From Solimonas sp040066175 (GTDB lineage Bacteria; Pseudomonadota; Gammaproteobacteria; Nevskiales; Nevskiaceae): 64,000 bases of DNA. The stretch spans positions 124,001 to 188,000 of the forward strand of contig NZ_JBEAAM010000004.1 in assembly GCF_040066175.1 (NCBI RefSeq), in the 5' to 3' direction. Below, one piece after another: positions 19,104 to 28,444 of the stretch. The first letter of the stretch is position 1. Each line of letters opens with the position of its first letter. The notes below the pieces were generated by a model, which saw nothing but the letters and a program-made list of their open reading frames with translations, did not search any database and was not told the origin of the DNA. A program made the position numbers and the translations under genes.

Positions 19104-20879
19104 ATGCGTAGTCATTACTGTGGCCAGGTGACGGAGCGGCAGGTCGGCGAGACCGTGACCGTCTGCGGCTGGGTTCATCGCCGCCGCGACCACGGCGGCG
19201 TCATCTTCATCGACCTGCGCGACCGCGAGGGCCTGCTGCAGTGCGTGTTCGACCCGGACACGAAGGGCGCCTTCGAGGCGGCCGATCGCCTGCGTTCGGA
19301 GTATGTCGTGCAGATCAGCGGCCGCGTGCGCCTGCGCCCAGCCGGCACCGAAAATGCGCAGCTGACCACCGGCAAGATCGAGGTACTGGGCCAGTCGGTC
19401 AACCTGCTGAATCGCGCCGAGACGCCGCCGTTCCACCCGGACGACGAGACGGTGGGCGAGGACACGCGCCTGAAGTACCGCTACATCGACCTGCGCCGGC
19501 CCGAGATGCAGAAGAACCTGCGCCTGCGCCACGACGTGATCAAGCGCATCCGCGATTTCATGGATGCCAATGGCTTCGTCGATGTCGAGACGCCGATCCT
19601 GACCAAGGCGACGCCGGAAGGCGCGCGCGATTACCTGGTGCCGTCGCGCACGCACCCGGGCCAGTTCTTCGCGCTGCCGCAGTCGCCGCAGCTGTTCAAG
19701 CAACTGCTGATGATGTCGGGCCTGGACCGCTACTACCAGATCGCGCGCTGCTTCCGCGACGAGGACCTGCGCGCCGACCGCCAGCCGGAGTTCACGCAGC
19801 TCGACGTCGAGACCTCGTTCATGTCGCAGGATCAGATCATGGATCTGATCGAAAGGCTGGTGAAGGATCTGTTCCAGGCGGTGCTTGGTGTGGATCTGGG
19901 CACGCTGCCGCACATGGCCTATGCCGAGGCGATGCAGCGCTACGGCTCCGACAAGCCGGACCTGCGCAACCCGCTGGAGCTGGTCGAGGTCGCCGATCTG
20001 GTCAGGGATGTCGATTTCAAGGTCTTCGCCAGCCCGGCGAACGATCCGAAGTGTCGCGTCGCCGCGCTGCGCGTGCCGGGCGGCCGCGAGAAGCTGTCGC
20101 GCGGCGAGATCGACAAGTGCACCGAGTTCGTCAAGATCTACGGTGCGAAAGGCCTGGCCTACATCGTCGTCAACGACAAGGCGAGGGGCCGTGACGGCCT
20201 GCAGTCGCCGATCGTCAAGAACCTGCACGACCGCGCGCTCGCCGGCATTCTCGAACGCACCGGCGCCCAGGACGGCGACGTGATCTTCTTCGGTGCCGAC
20301 AAGTGGAAGATCGTTTGCGACGCGCTCGGCGCACTGCGCCTCAAGCTCGGCCACGATCTGGGCCTCACCGCGCCGGGCTGGAAGGCACTGTGGGTCATCG
20401 ACTGGCCGATGTTCGAGTACGACGACGAGGCCGGGCGCTGGGTGTCGCTGCACCATCCGTTCACCGCGCCCAAGCCCTTCGACGCCGACGCGCTGCGCGC
20501 GAATCCGGGGGCGACGCTGTCGCAGGGATACGACATCGTCCTCAACGGGATCGAGATCGGCGGCGGCTCGGTGCGTATCCATACCGCGGCCGTGCAGCAG
20601 GCGGTGTTCGAGCTGCTCGGCATCGGTCCGGAGGAGCAGCAGCAGAAGTTCGGCTTCCTGTTGCAGGCGCTGTCCTACGGTGCGCCGCCACATGGGGGCA
20701 TCGCACTCGGGCTCGACCGCCTGGTGATGCTGATGGCCGGCCGGCCGAGCATCCGCGACGTCATCGCCTTCCCCAAGACGCAGACCGCCCACTGCCCGAT
20801 GACCGACGCGCCCAGCAGCGTCGATGCGCGGCAGCTGCGGGAACTGCACATCCGTTCGACGGTCCAGTCCAAGGCCTGA
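19104..20879 (+). CDS. aspS: Aspartyl-tRNA synthetase
   Basis: Charges tRNA-Asp in the cytoplasm. The 591-residue class II synthetase has an N-terminal OB-fold (MRSHYCGQVTERQVG), motif 2 (RCFRDEDLRADRQPEFTQ), the bacterial GAD insert (about 300-400) and motif 3 (GIALGLDRLVMLMAG). His30 in RRRDHGG and Gly81 in RPAGTEN correspond to the P. aeruginosa residues linked to relaxed, non-discriminating charging of both tRNA-Asp and tRNA-Asn. That would imply a GatCAB amidotransferase elsewhere; this is inference from two residues. Confidence 0.95.
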   Translation: MRSHYCGQVTERQVGETVTVCGWVHRRRDHGGVIFIDLRDREGLLQCVFDPDTKGAFEAADRLRSEYVVQISGRVRLRPAGTENAQLTTGKIEVLGQSVNLLNRAETPPFHPDDETVGEDTRLKYRYIDLRRPEMQKNLRLRHDVIKRIRDFMDANGFVDVETPILTKATPEGARDYLVPSRTHPGQFFALPQSPQLFKQLLMMSGLDRYYQIARCFRDEDLRADRQPEFTQLDVETSFMSQDQIMDLIERLVKDLFQAVLGVDLGTLPHMAYAEAMQRYGSDKPDLRNPLELVEVADLVRDVDFKVFASPANDPKCRVAALRVPGGREKLSRGEIDKCTEFVKIYGAKGLAYIVVNDKARGRDGLQSPIVKNLHDRALAGILERTGAQDGDVIFFGADKWKIVCDALGALRLKLGHDLGLTAPGWKALWVIDWPMFEYDDEAGRWVSLHHPFTAPKPFDADALRANPGATLSQGYDIVLNGIEIGGGSVRIHTAAVQQAVFELLGIGPEEQQQKFGFLLQALSYGAPPHGGIALGLDRLVMLMAGRPSIRDVIAFPKTQTAHCPMTDAPSSVDARQLRELHIRSTVQSKA

Positions 20880-20900
20880 TACCTCGTGGAGCTCTCCCGC

Positions 20901-22313
20901 ATGTCCCGCATCCGCCGTCCGCTGTTCATCGCCGTCGTGGCGCTGTCGCCGGCTCTGCTCGCCGCCTGCAACATCAACGGCATCGGCAGCGGCAACAAGC
21001 TGGAGACGCTCGAGATCAGCCGCCAGACGGCACTGATCGACCGCAGCAGTCCTGCGTCCTATGTCTGTTTCACCGACAAGCTGCAGTTGATCGGCACGTT
21101 CACCAACGGTGGCCGGGCGGACTACAGCGCGCGGGGACGCTGGCGGTCCTCGAATCCGGATATCGTGGCCGTGAGCAACGGCGACATCCTGTTCCCGGGC
21201 AGCACCACGACTGCCTATGCCTCGGGCACGATCGTGCCCAAGGCCGAAGGCACCGCGACGATCACCGCGGAATTCGTCGGGCTGAGCGCCAGCTACGACG
21301 TCGAGGTGCGCCGGCTGCCGGACGATGCCATCCAGCTCACCGAGTCGGCGATCACGCTGGCGCCGGAGACGGTGCGCGGCCTGAGCCTGACCGCCGACGT
21401 GGACGGCTACCTGCTCAACGTCACCGGCGCGGCGAACTGGTCGTTCGTCGATGAGGGCAGCGGCGTCACCGCGGCCGATTTCGCGACGATCGGCGTCGGC
21501 AGCGGCATCGTCGTCGCCAAGCTCGCCGACAATCTGCCGGTCACGCTGCGCGCCCGTGCCGAATTCCCGCTGTGCCAGGATACCGGCGGGACCGACCCGC
21601 TGCGCTACGAGGCCGACGTGACCGTCGCACCGCTCACCGGCCTGACCCTGGAGCGCGAGTTCACCGATGCGCCGAACGACGAGCTGATCGTCGGCACGAC
21701 CGAGGCGTTCAAGGTGACCGGACACTTCGACAGCGGTGCGGTACAGGATCTGACCGGACAGGTGCCGCTGAAGAGCGACAACGTCGAGGTCGCGACGGCC
21801 CTGGCGCTGGTGCGCAACATCGTCAGCGCGCTCAAGGCGGGAACGGTCGGCATCACCGCCGTCTATGGCGGCGACGATGGCAACAATGCCGCGGACGACC
21901 GCGATCCGCCGCAGGTGGACAGCAACACGGTCACGCTCAACACCGTCGTCGGCGAACTGCAGGGGTTCACGATCGCGCCGCTCGACGCCACGCTCAAGGC
22001 GCTGGGGCGACAGCAGTTCACCGCGACCGGCACCTTCCTGGTCAACGGCGAGACGCGCAGCCAGCCGATCACGCGCGGCGTGTCGTGGCTGGTGACGACG
22101 ACCGACGGCAAGGCCACCGCCGCGGCGTCCTACTCGAATGCGCTCGGTTCGGCGGGGCTGGTCGCCTCGCTGCTGCCGCAGGCGGACACGGTGAAGGTCA
22201 AGGCGACGCGCGGCAGCGGCGACAGCGCGCAGAGCCAGGAGACGACGCTGTGCATCTACACGCCGGACACGGCTGCGCCCGATTGCCCGCCGCCCAGCGA
22301 CGGCAACCCCTGA
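20901..22313 (+). CDS. Lipoprotein with bacterial Ig-like repeats
   Basis: A 470-residue predicted lipoprotein: signal peptide with a lipobox ending LLAAC (Cys at about residue 22), then beta-rich repeats of the BIG2 type, each with a (W/S)(R/S)SSNPD or gvtW segment followed by A.GT..ITA (for example PKAEGTATITAEF and KAGTVGITAVYGG). An ATG at 20901 is preferred over the GTG at 20886. Such proteins are surface or periplasmic adhesion-like proteins of unknown partner. It resembles the lipoprotein at 54695 in design and may be its paralogue. The gene ends at a strong hairpin. Confidence 0.8.
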   Translation: MSRIRRPLFIAVVALSPALLAACNINGIGSGNKLETLEISRQTALIDRSSPASYVCFTDKLQLIGTFTNGGRADYSARGRWRSSNPDIVAVSNGDILFPGSTTTAYASGTIVPKAEGTATITAEFVGLSASYDVEVRRLPDDAIQLTESAITLAPETVRGLSLTADVDGYLLNVTGAANWSFVDEGSGVTAADFATIGVGSGIVVAKLADNLPVTLRARAEFPLCQDTGGTDPLRYEADVTVAPLTGLTLEREFTDAPNDELIVGTTEAFKVTGHFDSGAVQDLTGQVPLKSDNVEVATALALVRNIVSALKAGTVGITAVYGGDDGNNAADDRDPPQVDSNTVTLNTVVGELQGFTIAPLDATLKALGRQQFTATGTFLVNGETRSQPITRGVSWLVTTTDGKATAAASYSNALGSAGLVASLLPQADTVKVKATRGSGDSAQSQETTLCIYTPDTAAPDCPPPSDGNP

Positions 22314-22316
22314 TCG

Positions 22317-22336
22317 TGCGGCGGCGAACCGCCGCA
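22317..22336. terminator. Hairpin after Ig-like lipoprotein gene
   Basis: An 8-bp perfect stem (TGCGGCGG / CCGCCGCA) closed by a CGAA tetraloop starts 3 bp after the stop codon. No T-tract follows, so it may be a transcript-stabilising 3' hairpin rather than a full intrinsic terminator. Confidence 0.5.
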
Positions 22337-22382
22337 TGCGGCGCACGGACGACAAAGGGTAGGGTTCGGTCCACCCGCGCGC

Positions 22383-22388
22383 TACAAT
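22383..22388 (+). promoter_or_regulatory. Candidate -10 element for nadA
   Basis: TACAAT in a short AT-rich patch about 55 bases before the nadA ATG, after the lipoprotein hairpin. No recognisable -35 box is seen at the usual distance. Confidence 0.35.
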
Positions 22389-22442
22389 AGCTTGTTGTTC
22401 GGAGCGGACATTTCCGCCGCAGGGCATGCCGGAGGCCTGGAT

Positions 22443-23540
22443 ATGGCAGCCGTTCTCAAATTCGATGACTTCAATCTGCTGGACGACGGCGAGTGCGACG
22501 CACGCATCGTCGCGGCGAAGCGCGTGCTCGGTGAGCGTCTGTGCATCCTCGGTCATCACTACCAGCGCAACGAAGTCTTCAAGCACGCCGACTTCTCCGG
22601 CGACTCGCTCAAGCTGTCGCAGATGGCGGCCAAGACCCGCGCCGAGTTCATCGTCTTCTGCGGCGTGCACTTCATGGCCGAGGTGGCCGACATCGTCACC
22701 GGCGGCGAGCGCACGGTCATCCTCCCGGACCTGGCCGCCGGCTGCTCGATGGCGGACATGGCGAATCTGGCCAAGGTCAACAAGTGCTGGCAGGAACTGG
22801 CGGGCGTGCTCGATCCCGACCAGGCCGTGACGCCGGTCACCTACATCAATTCGGCCGCGGACCTGAAGGCGTTTTGCGGCAGCCATGGCGGCATCGTCTG
22901 CACGTCGAGCAACGCGCGCGCGGTGCTCGAATGGTCGTTCGCGCGACGTGAGAAAGTCCTGTTTTTCCCGGACCAGCACCTCGGCCGCAACACCGCCTTC
23001 GACATGGGCATCCCGCTCGACGAGATGGTGGTGTGGGATTTCAGCAAGCCGCTGGGCGGGCTGACGGCCGAAGCGATCCGCAAGGCGAAGATGATCCTGT
23101 GGAAGGGCTTCTGCTCGGTGCACCAGATGTTCCAGCCGGCGCATATCGAGCATTTCCGGACGCGCGTGCCGCACGGCAAGGTCATCAGCCATCCGGAGAA
23201 TGCCTTCGAGGTCTGCCGGAAATCCGACTTCGTCGGCAGCACCGAATACATCCTGCGCACGGTGCGCGCCTCGCATCCGGGCGATCACTGGCTGGTCGGT
23301 ACCGAGCTGAACCTGGTCAACCGCCTCGCCGACGAGATGAAGCCGCATGGCGTCACCGTCGAGTTCATGTCGCCGACCGTGTGCATGTGCTCGACGATGT
23401 TCCGTACCGATCCGCAGCACCTGGCATGGACGCTGGACAACCTCGTCGCCGGCAAGGTGGTCAACCAGATCCGGGTGCCCGCCGAGGTTGCGAGGCCGGC
23501 ACGTGCCGCCCTCGATCTGATGCTGGAAGTCGTCGATTAA
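22443..23540 (+). CDS. nadA: Quinolinate synthase A
   Basis: Condenses iminoaspartate with dihydroxyacetone phosphate to quinolinate, the first committed ring-forming step of NAD synthesis. The 365-residue protein holds the three cysteines that ligate the [4Fe-4S] cluster, in AAGCSMADMA (Cys101), KGFCSVHQ and the PTVCMCSTM region, plus HHYQRNEVF and FPDQHLGRN. The start is the ATG at 22443. The downstream glyA begins 20 bp after, so co-transcription is likely. It supplies the substrate of NadC, encoded at 8773-9636. Confidence 0.95.
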   Translation: MAAVLKFDDFNLLDDGECDARIVAAKRVLGERLCILGHHYQRNEVFKHADFSGDSLKLSQMAAKTRAEFIVFCGVHFMAEVADIVTGGERTVILPDLAAGCSMADMANLAKVNKCWQELAGVLDPDQAVTPVTYINSAADLKAFCGSHGGIVCTSSNARAVLEWSFARREKVLFFPDQHLGRNTAFDMGIPLDEMVVWDFSKPLGGLTAEAIRKAKMILWKGFCSVHQMFQPAHIEHFRTRVPHGKVISHPENAFEVCRKSDFVGSTEYILRTVRASHPGDHWLVGTELNLVNRLADEMKPHGVTVEFMSPTVCMCSTMFRTDPQHLAWTLDNLVAGKVVNQIRVPAEVARPARAALDLMLEVVD

Positions 23541-23560
23541 CGCCTCACGAGTAATAGCCG

Positions 23561-24847
23561 ATGTGGACCAACGCCCCGAGCCTCGCCCAATTCGATCCTG
23601 AGCTGAACGCCGCGCTGCTCAAGGAAGCCCGCCGCCAGGAGGCGCACATCGAGCTGATCGCGTCCGAGAACTACGCCAGCCCGGCGGTGATGCAGGCGCA
23701 GGGTTCGCAGCTGACCAACAAGTACGCGGAAGGTTATCCCGGCAAGCGCTATTACGGCGGCTGCGAGTATGTCGATATCGCCGAGACGCTGGCGATCGAG
23801 CGCGTCAAGCAGATCTTTGACTGCGACTACGCCAACGTGCAGCCACACTCTGGCGCCCAGGCCAACGCGGCGGTCTTTCTCGCGCTGGTCAGCCCCGGCG
23901 ACACGGTGATGGGCATGAATCTCGCCCAGGGCGGTCATCTCACTCATGGCAATCCGGCGAATTTCTCCGGCAAGCAGTACAGGATCGTGCCCTACGGCCT
24001 CGATCCGGCCACCGGCCTGATCGACTACGACGAGATGGCGCGCATCGCGCTGGAGACGAAGCCGAAGATGATCATCGGCGGCTTCTCGGCGTATTCGCGG
24101 GTCAAGGACTGGAAGCGCATGCGCGAGATCGCCGACCAGGTCGGCGCGTGGTTCTGGGTGGACATGGCGCACATCGCCGGCCTGGTCGCCGCCGGCGAGT
24201 ACCCGAGTCCGCTGCCGCACGCGCACGTGGTCACCTCGACGACCCACAAGACGCTGCGCGGCCCGCGCGGCGGCATCATCCTGTCCAAGGGCCAGCCCGA
24301 GGAGTTCAACAAGAAGCTCAACTCGGCGGTGTTCCCCGGCATCCAGGGCGGCCCGCTGATGCACGTGATCGCCGCCAAGGCGGTGGCCTTCAAGGAGGCA
24401 CTCGATCCCGGCTTCAAGATCTACCAAAAGCAGGTGATCGCCAATGCACGCGCGATGGCCAGGGTCCTGCTCGAGCGCGGCTACAAAGTCGTGTCCGGCG
24501 GCACCGACAATCATCTGTTCCTGCTCGACCTGATCGCCAAGAACGTCACCGGCAAGGACGCCGAGGCCGCGCTGGGCAAGGCGCACCTCACCGTCAACAA
24601 GAACTCGGTGCCCAACGATCCGAAGTCGCCGTTCGTGACCTCGGGCCTGCGCCTGGGTTCACCGGCCTCGACGACGCGCGGCTTCAAGGAAGCCGAGATG
24701 GCGCAGGTGGCGAACTGGATCGCCGACATCGTCGATGCGATGAGTGCCGGCGGCGATGTCGATCGGGCGATCGCGCGCGTGCGCGGCGAGGTCGAGCAGC
24801 TGTGCGCGCGGTTCCCGGTGTATCAGGCCGCGCAGCGCGCGGCCTGA
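23561..24847 (+). CDS. glyA: Serine hydroxymethyltransferase
   Basis: PLP enzyme interconverting serine and glycine with tetrahydrofolate, the main source of one-carbon units. The 428-residue protein shows ELIASENYASPAV, NKYAEGYPGKRYY, the cofactor Asp in DMAHIAGL and the Schiff-base Lys230 in TSTTHKTLRGPRGG. Length is typical. It lies upstream of nrdR, as in many gammaproteobacteria, but the gap holds an inverted heptamer array. FolD, which acts on its product, is encoded at 57570-58415. Confidence 0.96.
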   Translation: MWTNAPSLAQFDPELNAALLKEARRQEAHIELIASENYASPAVMQAQGSQLTNKYAEGYPGKRYYGGCEYVDIAETLAIERVKQIFDCDYANVQPHSGAQANAAVFLALVSPGDTVMGMNLAQGGHLTHGNPANFSGKQYRIVPYGLDPATGLIDYDEMARIALETKPKMIIGGFSAYSRVKDWKRMREIADQVGAWFWVDMAHIAGLVAAGEYPSPLPHAHVVTSTTHKTLRGPRGGIILSKGQPEEFNKKLNSAVFPGIQGGPLMHVIAAKAVAFKEALDPGFKIYQKQVIANARAMARVLLERGYKVVSGGTDNHLFLLDLIAKNVTGKDAEAALGKAHLTVNKNSVPNDPKSPFVTSGLRLGSPASTTRGFKEAEMAQVANWIADIVDAMSAGGDVDRAIARVRGEVEQLCARFPVYQAAQRAA

Positions 24848-24848
24848 T

Positions 24849-24936
24849 GTGAGACGTGAGGAGTGAGACGTGAGACGTGATCAGCTAATGAACGCCGCTT
24901 GCAGTCGTCTCACGTCTCACGTCTCACGTCTCACGA
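24849..24936. repeat. Inverted TGAGACG heptamer array, copy 1
   Basis: The gap between glyA and nrdR has four near-perfect TGAGACG-type units on the left (24849-24880) and the complementary CGTCTCA units on the right (24906-24936), around a loop of about 25 bases. The two arms can pair into a long hairpin. The array starts two bases after the glyA stop. A second copy lies at 42873-42960. Confidence 0.85.
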
Positions 24937-24948
24937 GCGTGTAGCGCG

Positions 24949-25488
24949 ATGCAATGCCCGTTCTGCAAGGCGCCGGACACCCGCGTGGTCGATTCGCGCC
25001 TGGCCGAGGACGGCACGCAGGTGCGGCGGCGGCGTGAGTGCGAAGCGTGCGGCGGGCGCTTCACGACCTTCGAGCGCGCGCAGCTGGCGATGCCCAACAT
25101 CATCAAGCGCAGCGGCGATCCGGAGCCCTTCTCGGAGGACAAGCTGCGCCGCGGCATGGAAAGTGCGCTCTACAAGCGGCCGGTCACCGCCGAGCAGCTC
25201 GATCATGCGATCGAGAATCTGAAGCGCAAGCTGCGCGCGTCCTCGGAACGCGAAGTCCACTCGCAGCAGCTGGGCGAGTGGGTGATGGAGGAACTGCGTG
25301 ACCTCGATCACGTCGCCTACGTGCGTTTCGCGTCGATATATCGCAGTTTCGAGGACGTCAATGCCTTTCGCGAGGAGATCGAGCGCCTGCAGACCCTGCC
25401 CAGTGCCGAGGAGCGGCGCTCGCAGCTCTCGCTGATCGAGGAAAGCACCGGGAACCGTCAATCGAGAGCCGGGAATCGTAAAAGCTGA
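24949..25488 (+). CDS. nrdR: Transcriptional repressor NrdR
   Basis: Zinc-ribbon/ATP-cone repressor of ribonucleotide reductase genes that senses ATP/dATP. The zinc ribbon is MQCPFC...CEACGGRF and the ATP-cone follows (EPFSEDKLRRGME, AYVRFASIYRSFED). The E. coli protein ends soon after this point at 149 residues; this one runs to 179. The last 16 residues are encoded by GGGAA(C/T)CG-like repeat sequence, so the tail looks like repeat read-through rather than conserved protein. It heads the ribD cluster, with a 6-bp gap to the first possible ribD start. Confidence 0.94.
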   Translation: MQCPFCKAPDTRVVDSRLAEDGTQVRRRRECEACGGRFTTFERAQLAMPNIIKRSGDPEPFSEDKLRRGMESALYKRPVTAEQLDHAIENLKRKLRASSEREVHSQQLGEWVMEELRDLDHVAYVRFASIYRSFEDVNAFREEIERLQTLPSAEERRSQLSLIEESTGNRQSRAGNRKS

Positions 25489-25526
25489 AGCGCCGTGCCG
25501 ACGATGTCCGACTCCCGAGTTCCCGT
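25448..25526. repeat. GGGAATCG-like repeat across the nrdR end and ribD start
   Basis: The 3' end of nrdR contains CCGGGAACCG and GCCGGGAATCG, and the first codons of ribD contain the complementary-looking GACTCCCGAGTTCCCG. The left and right halves form an imperfect inverted pair, the same overall layout as the TGAGACG arrays. A related tract lies inside ribD at 26138-26173. Confidence 0.5.
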
Positions 25527-26610
25527 CCCCGAGCGCCTGATGGCGCGTGCGCTGCGCCTGGCCGAGCGCGGTGGCCCGACGACGCATCCGAATCCGCGCG
25601 TCGGCTGCGTGATCGTGCGGGACGGTGAGGTGATCGGCGAGGGCTGGCACGAGCGCGCCGGCGAACCGCACGCCGAGGTACATGCCCTGCGCGCCGCCGG
25701 CGAACGCGCCCGCGGCGGCGAGCTGTTCGTCACGCTCGAACCCTGTTCACACCACGGACGCACGCCGCCCTGTGCCGATGCCGTGATCGCTGCCGGCGTC
25801 CGCAAGGTCTGGGTGGCGATGCACGATCCGAATCCGCAGGTGGCCGGGCAGGGGATCGCGCGTCTGCGCGCAGCCGGCATCGAGGTCGTCGAGGGCCTGA
25901 TGGAGCGCGAGGCGCGCGCGCTCAATCGCGGCTTCGTATCGCGCATGACGCGACAACGGCCCTGGGTCACGCTCAAGCTCGCCGCGAGCCTCGATGGACG
26001 CACGGCGATGGCCAGCGGCGAGAGCCGCTGGATCACCGGCGCCGAGGCGCGCGCCGACGTGCAGCGCCTGCGCGCGCGCGCCGGCGCGGTGCTGACCGGG
26101 GTCGGGACCGTGCTGGCGGACGACCCGCAGCTGAACTGTAGGGAATCGGCAATCGGCGACCGGCAATCGTTTTCGCGGCAGCCGGACCGGATCGTGCTCG
26201 ATTCCGACGCGCGCGTTCCTGCGCAAGCCAAGGTGTGGAATCCGGGTGCGCGGCGCTTCTGGGTCACGGCACAGCCGGGATCTGCGCCGCACGGCGTGCA
26301 GCGCCTGACCGTGCCACGCAGCGCATCGGGCCTGGCCCTGGATGGGGTGCTGGCCGCTCTGGCCGGACACGAGGTCAACGAAGTGCTCGTCGAATGCGGC
26401 GCGCGCCTGGCCGGTGCGTTTCTGCAGCAGCGGCTGGTCGATGAGCTGATCCTGTACCTGGCGCCGTGCCTGCTGGGCGACGACGGGCGAGCGCTGGCGC
26501 AGCTCGCGGGCATCGATCGTCTGGACCAGCGGCTGCGGCTGGAGTGGCTGGACCTGCGCCGTGTCGGCCCGGATCTGCGCATCACCGCGCGCCCTGTCGA
26601 GGAGTCTTGA
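25495..26610 (+). CDS. ribD: Riboflavin biosynthesis protein RibD (deaminase/reductase)
   Basis: Bifunctional enzyme: deaminates the pyrimidine product of GTP cyclohydrolase II, then reduces its ribose side chain. The N-terminal deaminase domain has the zinc/catalytic HAEVHAL and PCSHHGRTPPC motifs; the C-terminal reductase has LKLAASLDGRTAM, ITGAEAR and GVGTVLADDPQL. The start could be GTG 25495 or ATG 25504; the first 14 residues are nonconserved and repeat-like. A GGGAATCGGCAATCGG-type tract inside the reductase domain encodes an extra loop (ESAIGDRQSFS). It leads ribE, 1 bp away. Confidence 0.93.
   Translation: MPTMSDSRVPVPERLMARALRLAERGGPTTHPNPRVGCVIVRDGEVIGEGWHERAGEPHAEVHALRAAGERARGGELFVTLEPCSHHGRTPPCADAVIAAGVRKVWVAMHDPNPQVAGQGIARLRAAGIEVVEGLMEREARALNRGFVSRMTRQRPWVTLKLAASLDGRTAMASGESRWITGAEARADVQRLRARAGAVLTGVGTVLADDPQLNCRESAIGDRQSFSRQPDRIVLDSDARVPAQAKVWNPGARRFWVTAQPGSAPHGVQRLTVPRSASGLALDGVLAALAGHEVNEVLVECGARLAGAFLQQRLVDELILYLAPCLLGDDGRALAQLAGIDRLDQRLRLEWLDLRRVGPDLRITARPVEES
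26138..26173. repeat. GGGAATCGGCAATCGG repeat tract inside ribD
   Basis: About 36 bases built from overlapping (G/C)GGCAATCGG-type units, differing from the surrounding codon pattern and translated in frame as a short loop between the LADDPQLNC and PDRIVLDSD segments of the reductase domain. It resembles the repeat at the nrdR/ribD boundary. Confidence 0.5.
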
Positions 26611-26611
26611 G

Positions 26612-27214
26612 ATGTTTACCGGCATCATCGAAGCGCTGGGCCATGTCGCAGCCGTCGAGGAACTGGGCGGCGACCGCCGCATGCGCTTCGCGGCCGACGC
26701 TGATCTGGACGGCGTGCGCCCCGGCGACAGCATCGCCGTCAACGGCGTCTGCCTGACCGCCACCGCGCTGGACGCGCATCAGTTCAGCGCGGACCTGTCC
26801 GCTGAAACGCTCGCCTTGACCACCGCAGGCGGCTGGACCGTGGGGCGCCGGGTCAATCTGGAGCAGGCGCTGACCGCCGGCAAGCCGCTGGGCGGACATC
26901 TGGTGACCGGGCATGTGGATGGTGTCGGGCACCTGATCGAGCGGTTCGAGGATGCGCGCTCGTGGCGCTTCCGTTTCGAGGCGCCGCCGGACCTGGCGCG
27001 TTACATCGCCCGCAAGGGCTCGATCTGCATCGATGGCGTCAGCCTGACCGTCAACGACGTCGAAGGCAGCCGCTTTGGAGTTAACATCATTCCGCACACC
27101 CTGAGTCAGACGACGCTGGGCGGCTTGCAGGCGGGCGATCCGGTCAATCTCGAAGTGGACGTGATCGCACGCTATCTGGAACGGTTGTTGGACAGTCGCC
27201 GGGAGGTCGTTTGA
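26612..27214 (+). CDS. ribE: Riboflavin synthase, alpha subunit
   Basis: Dismutates two 6,7-dimethyl-8-ribityllumazine molecules to riboflavin and the pyrimidine precursor. The 200-residue protein consists of two lumazine-binding repeats: MFTGIIE...VNGVCLTA...GHLVTGHVDG and the second with KGSICIDGVSLTVN and VNIIPHTL. The start ATG at 26612 lies one base after the ribD stop (TGAGATG). It is the second gene of the ribD-ribE-ribBX-ribH group. Confidence 0.95.
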   Translation: MFTGIIEALGHVAAVEELGGDRRMRFAADADLDGVRPGDSIAVNGVCLTATALDAHQFSADLSAETLALTTAGGWTVGRRVNLEQALTAGKPLGGHLVTGHVDGVGHLIERFEDARSWRFRFEAPPDLARYIARKGSICIDGVSLTVNDVEGSRFGVNIIPHTLSQTTLGGLQAGDPVNLEVDVIARYLERLLDSRREVV

Positions 27215-27289
27215 CATGCCGGCGACAGGTGATGAATGCCGGCGCCACGGACCGCGCCGTCCCGTGCGGGATGCACAAGAGGTGGCAGC

Positions 27290-28444
<1,155 letters not shown>

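Noticed and set aside
19095..23420. A very long open frame on the minus strand opposite aspS, the lipoprotein and nadA
   Set aside because: It is antisense to three well-supported genes and its composition (Arg/Asp/Leu/Ala/His-rich, no domains) is what high-GC third positions produce.
24849..24936. CRISPR array
   Set aside because: The units are contiguous 7-mers in inverted arms without spacers of 25-40 bases, and no cas genes are present.
27215..27289. FMN riboswitch before ribBX
   Set aside because: The leader is too short and lacks the conserved RFN sequence blocks; the start is explained by a plain Shine-Dalgarno.
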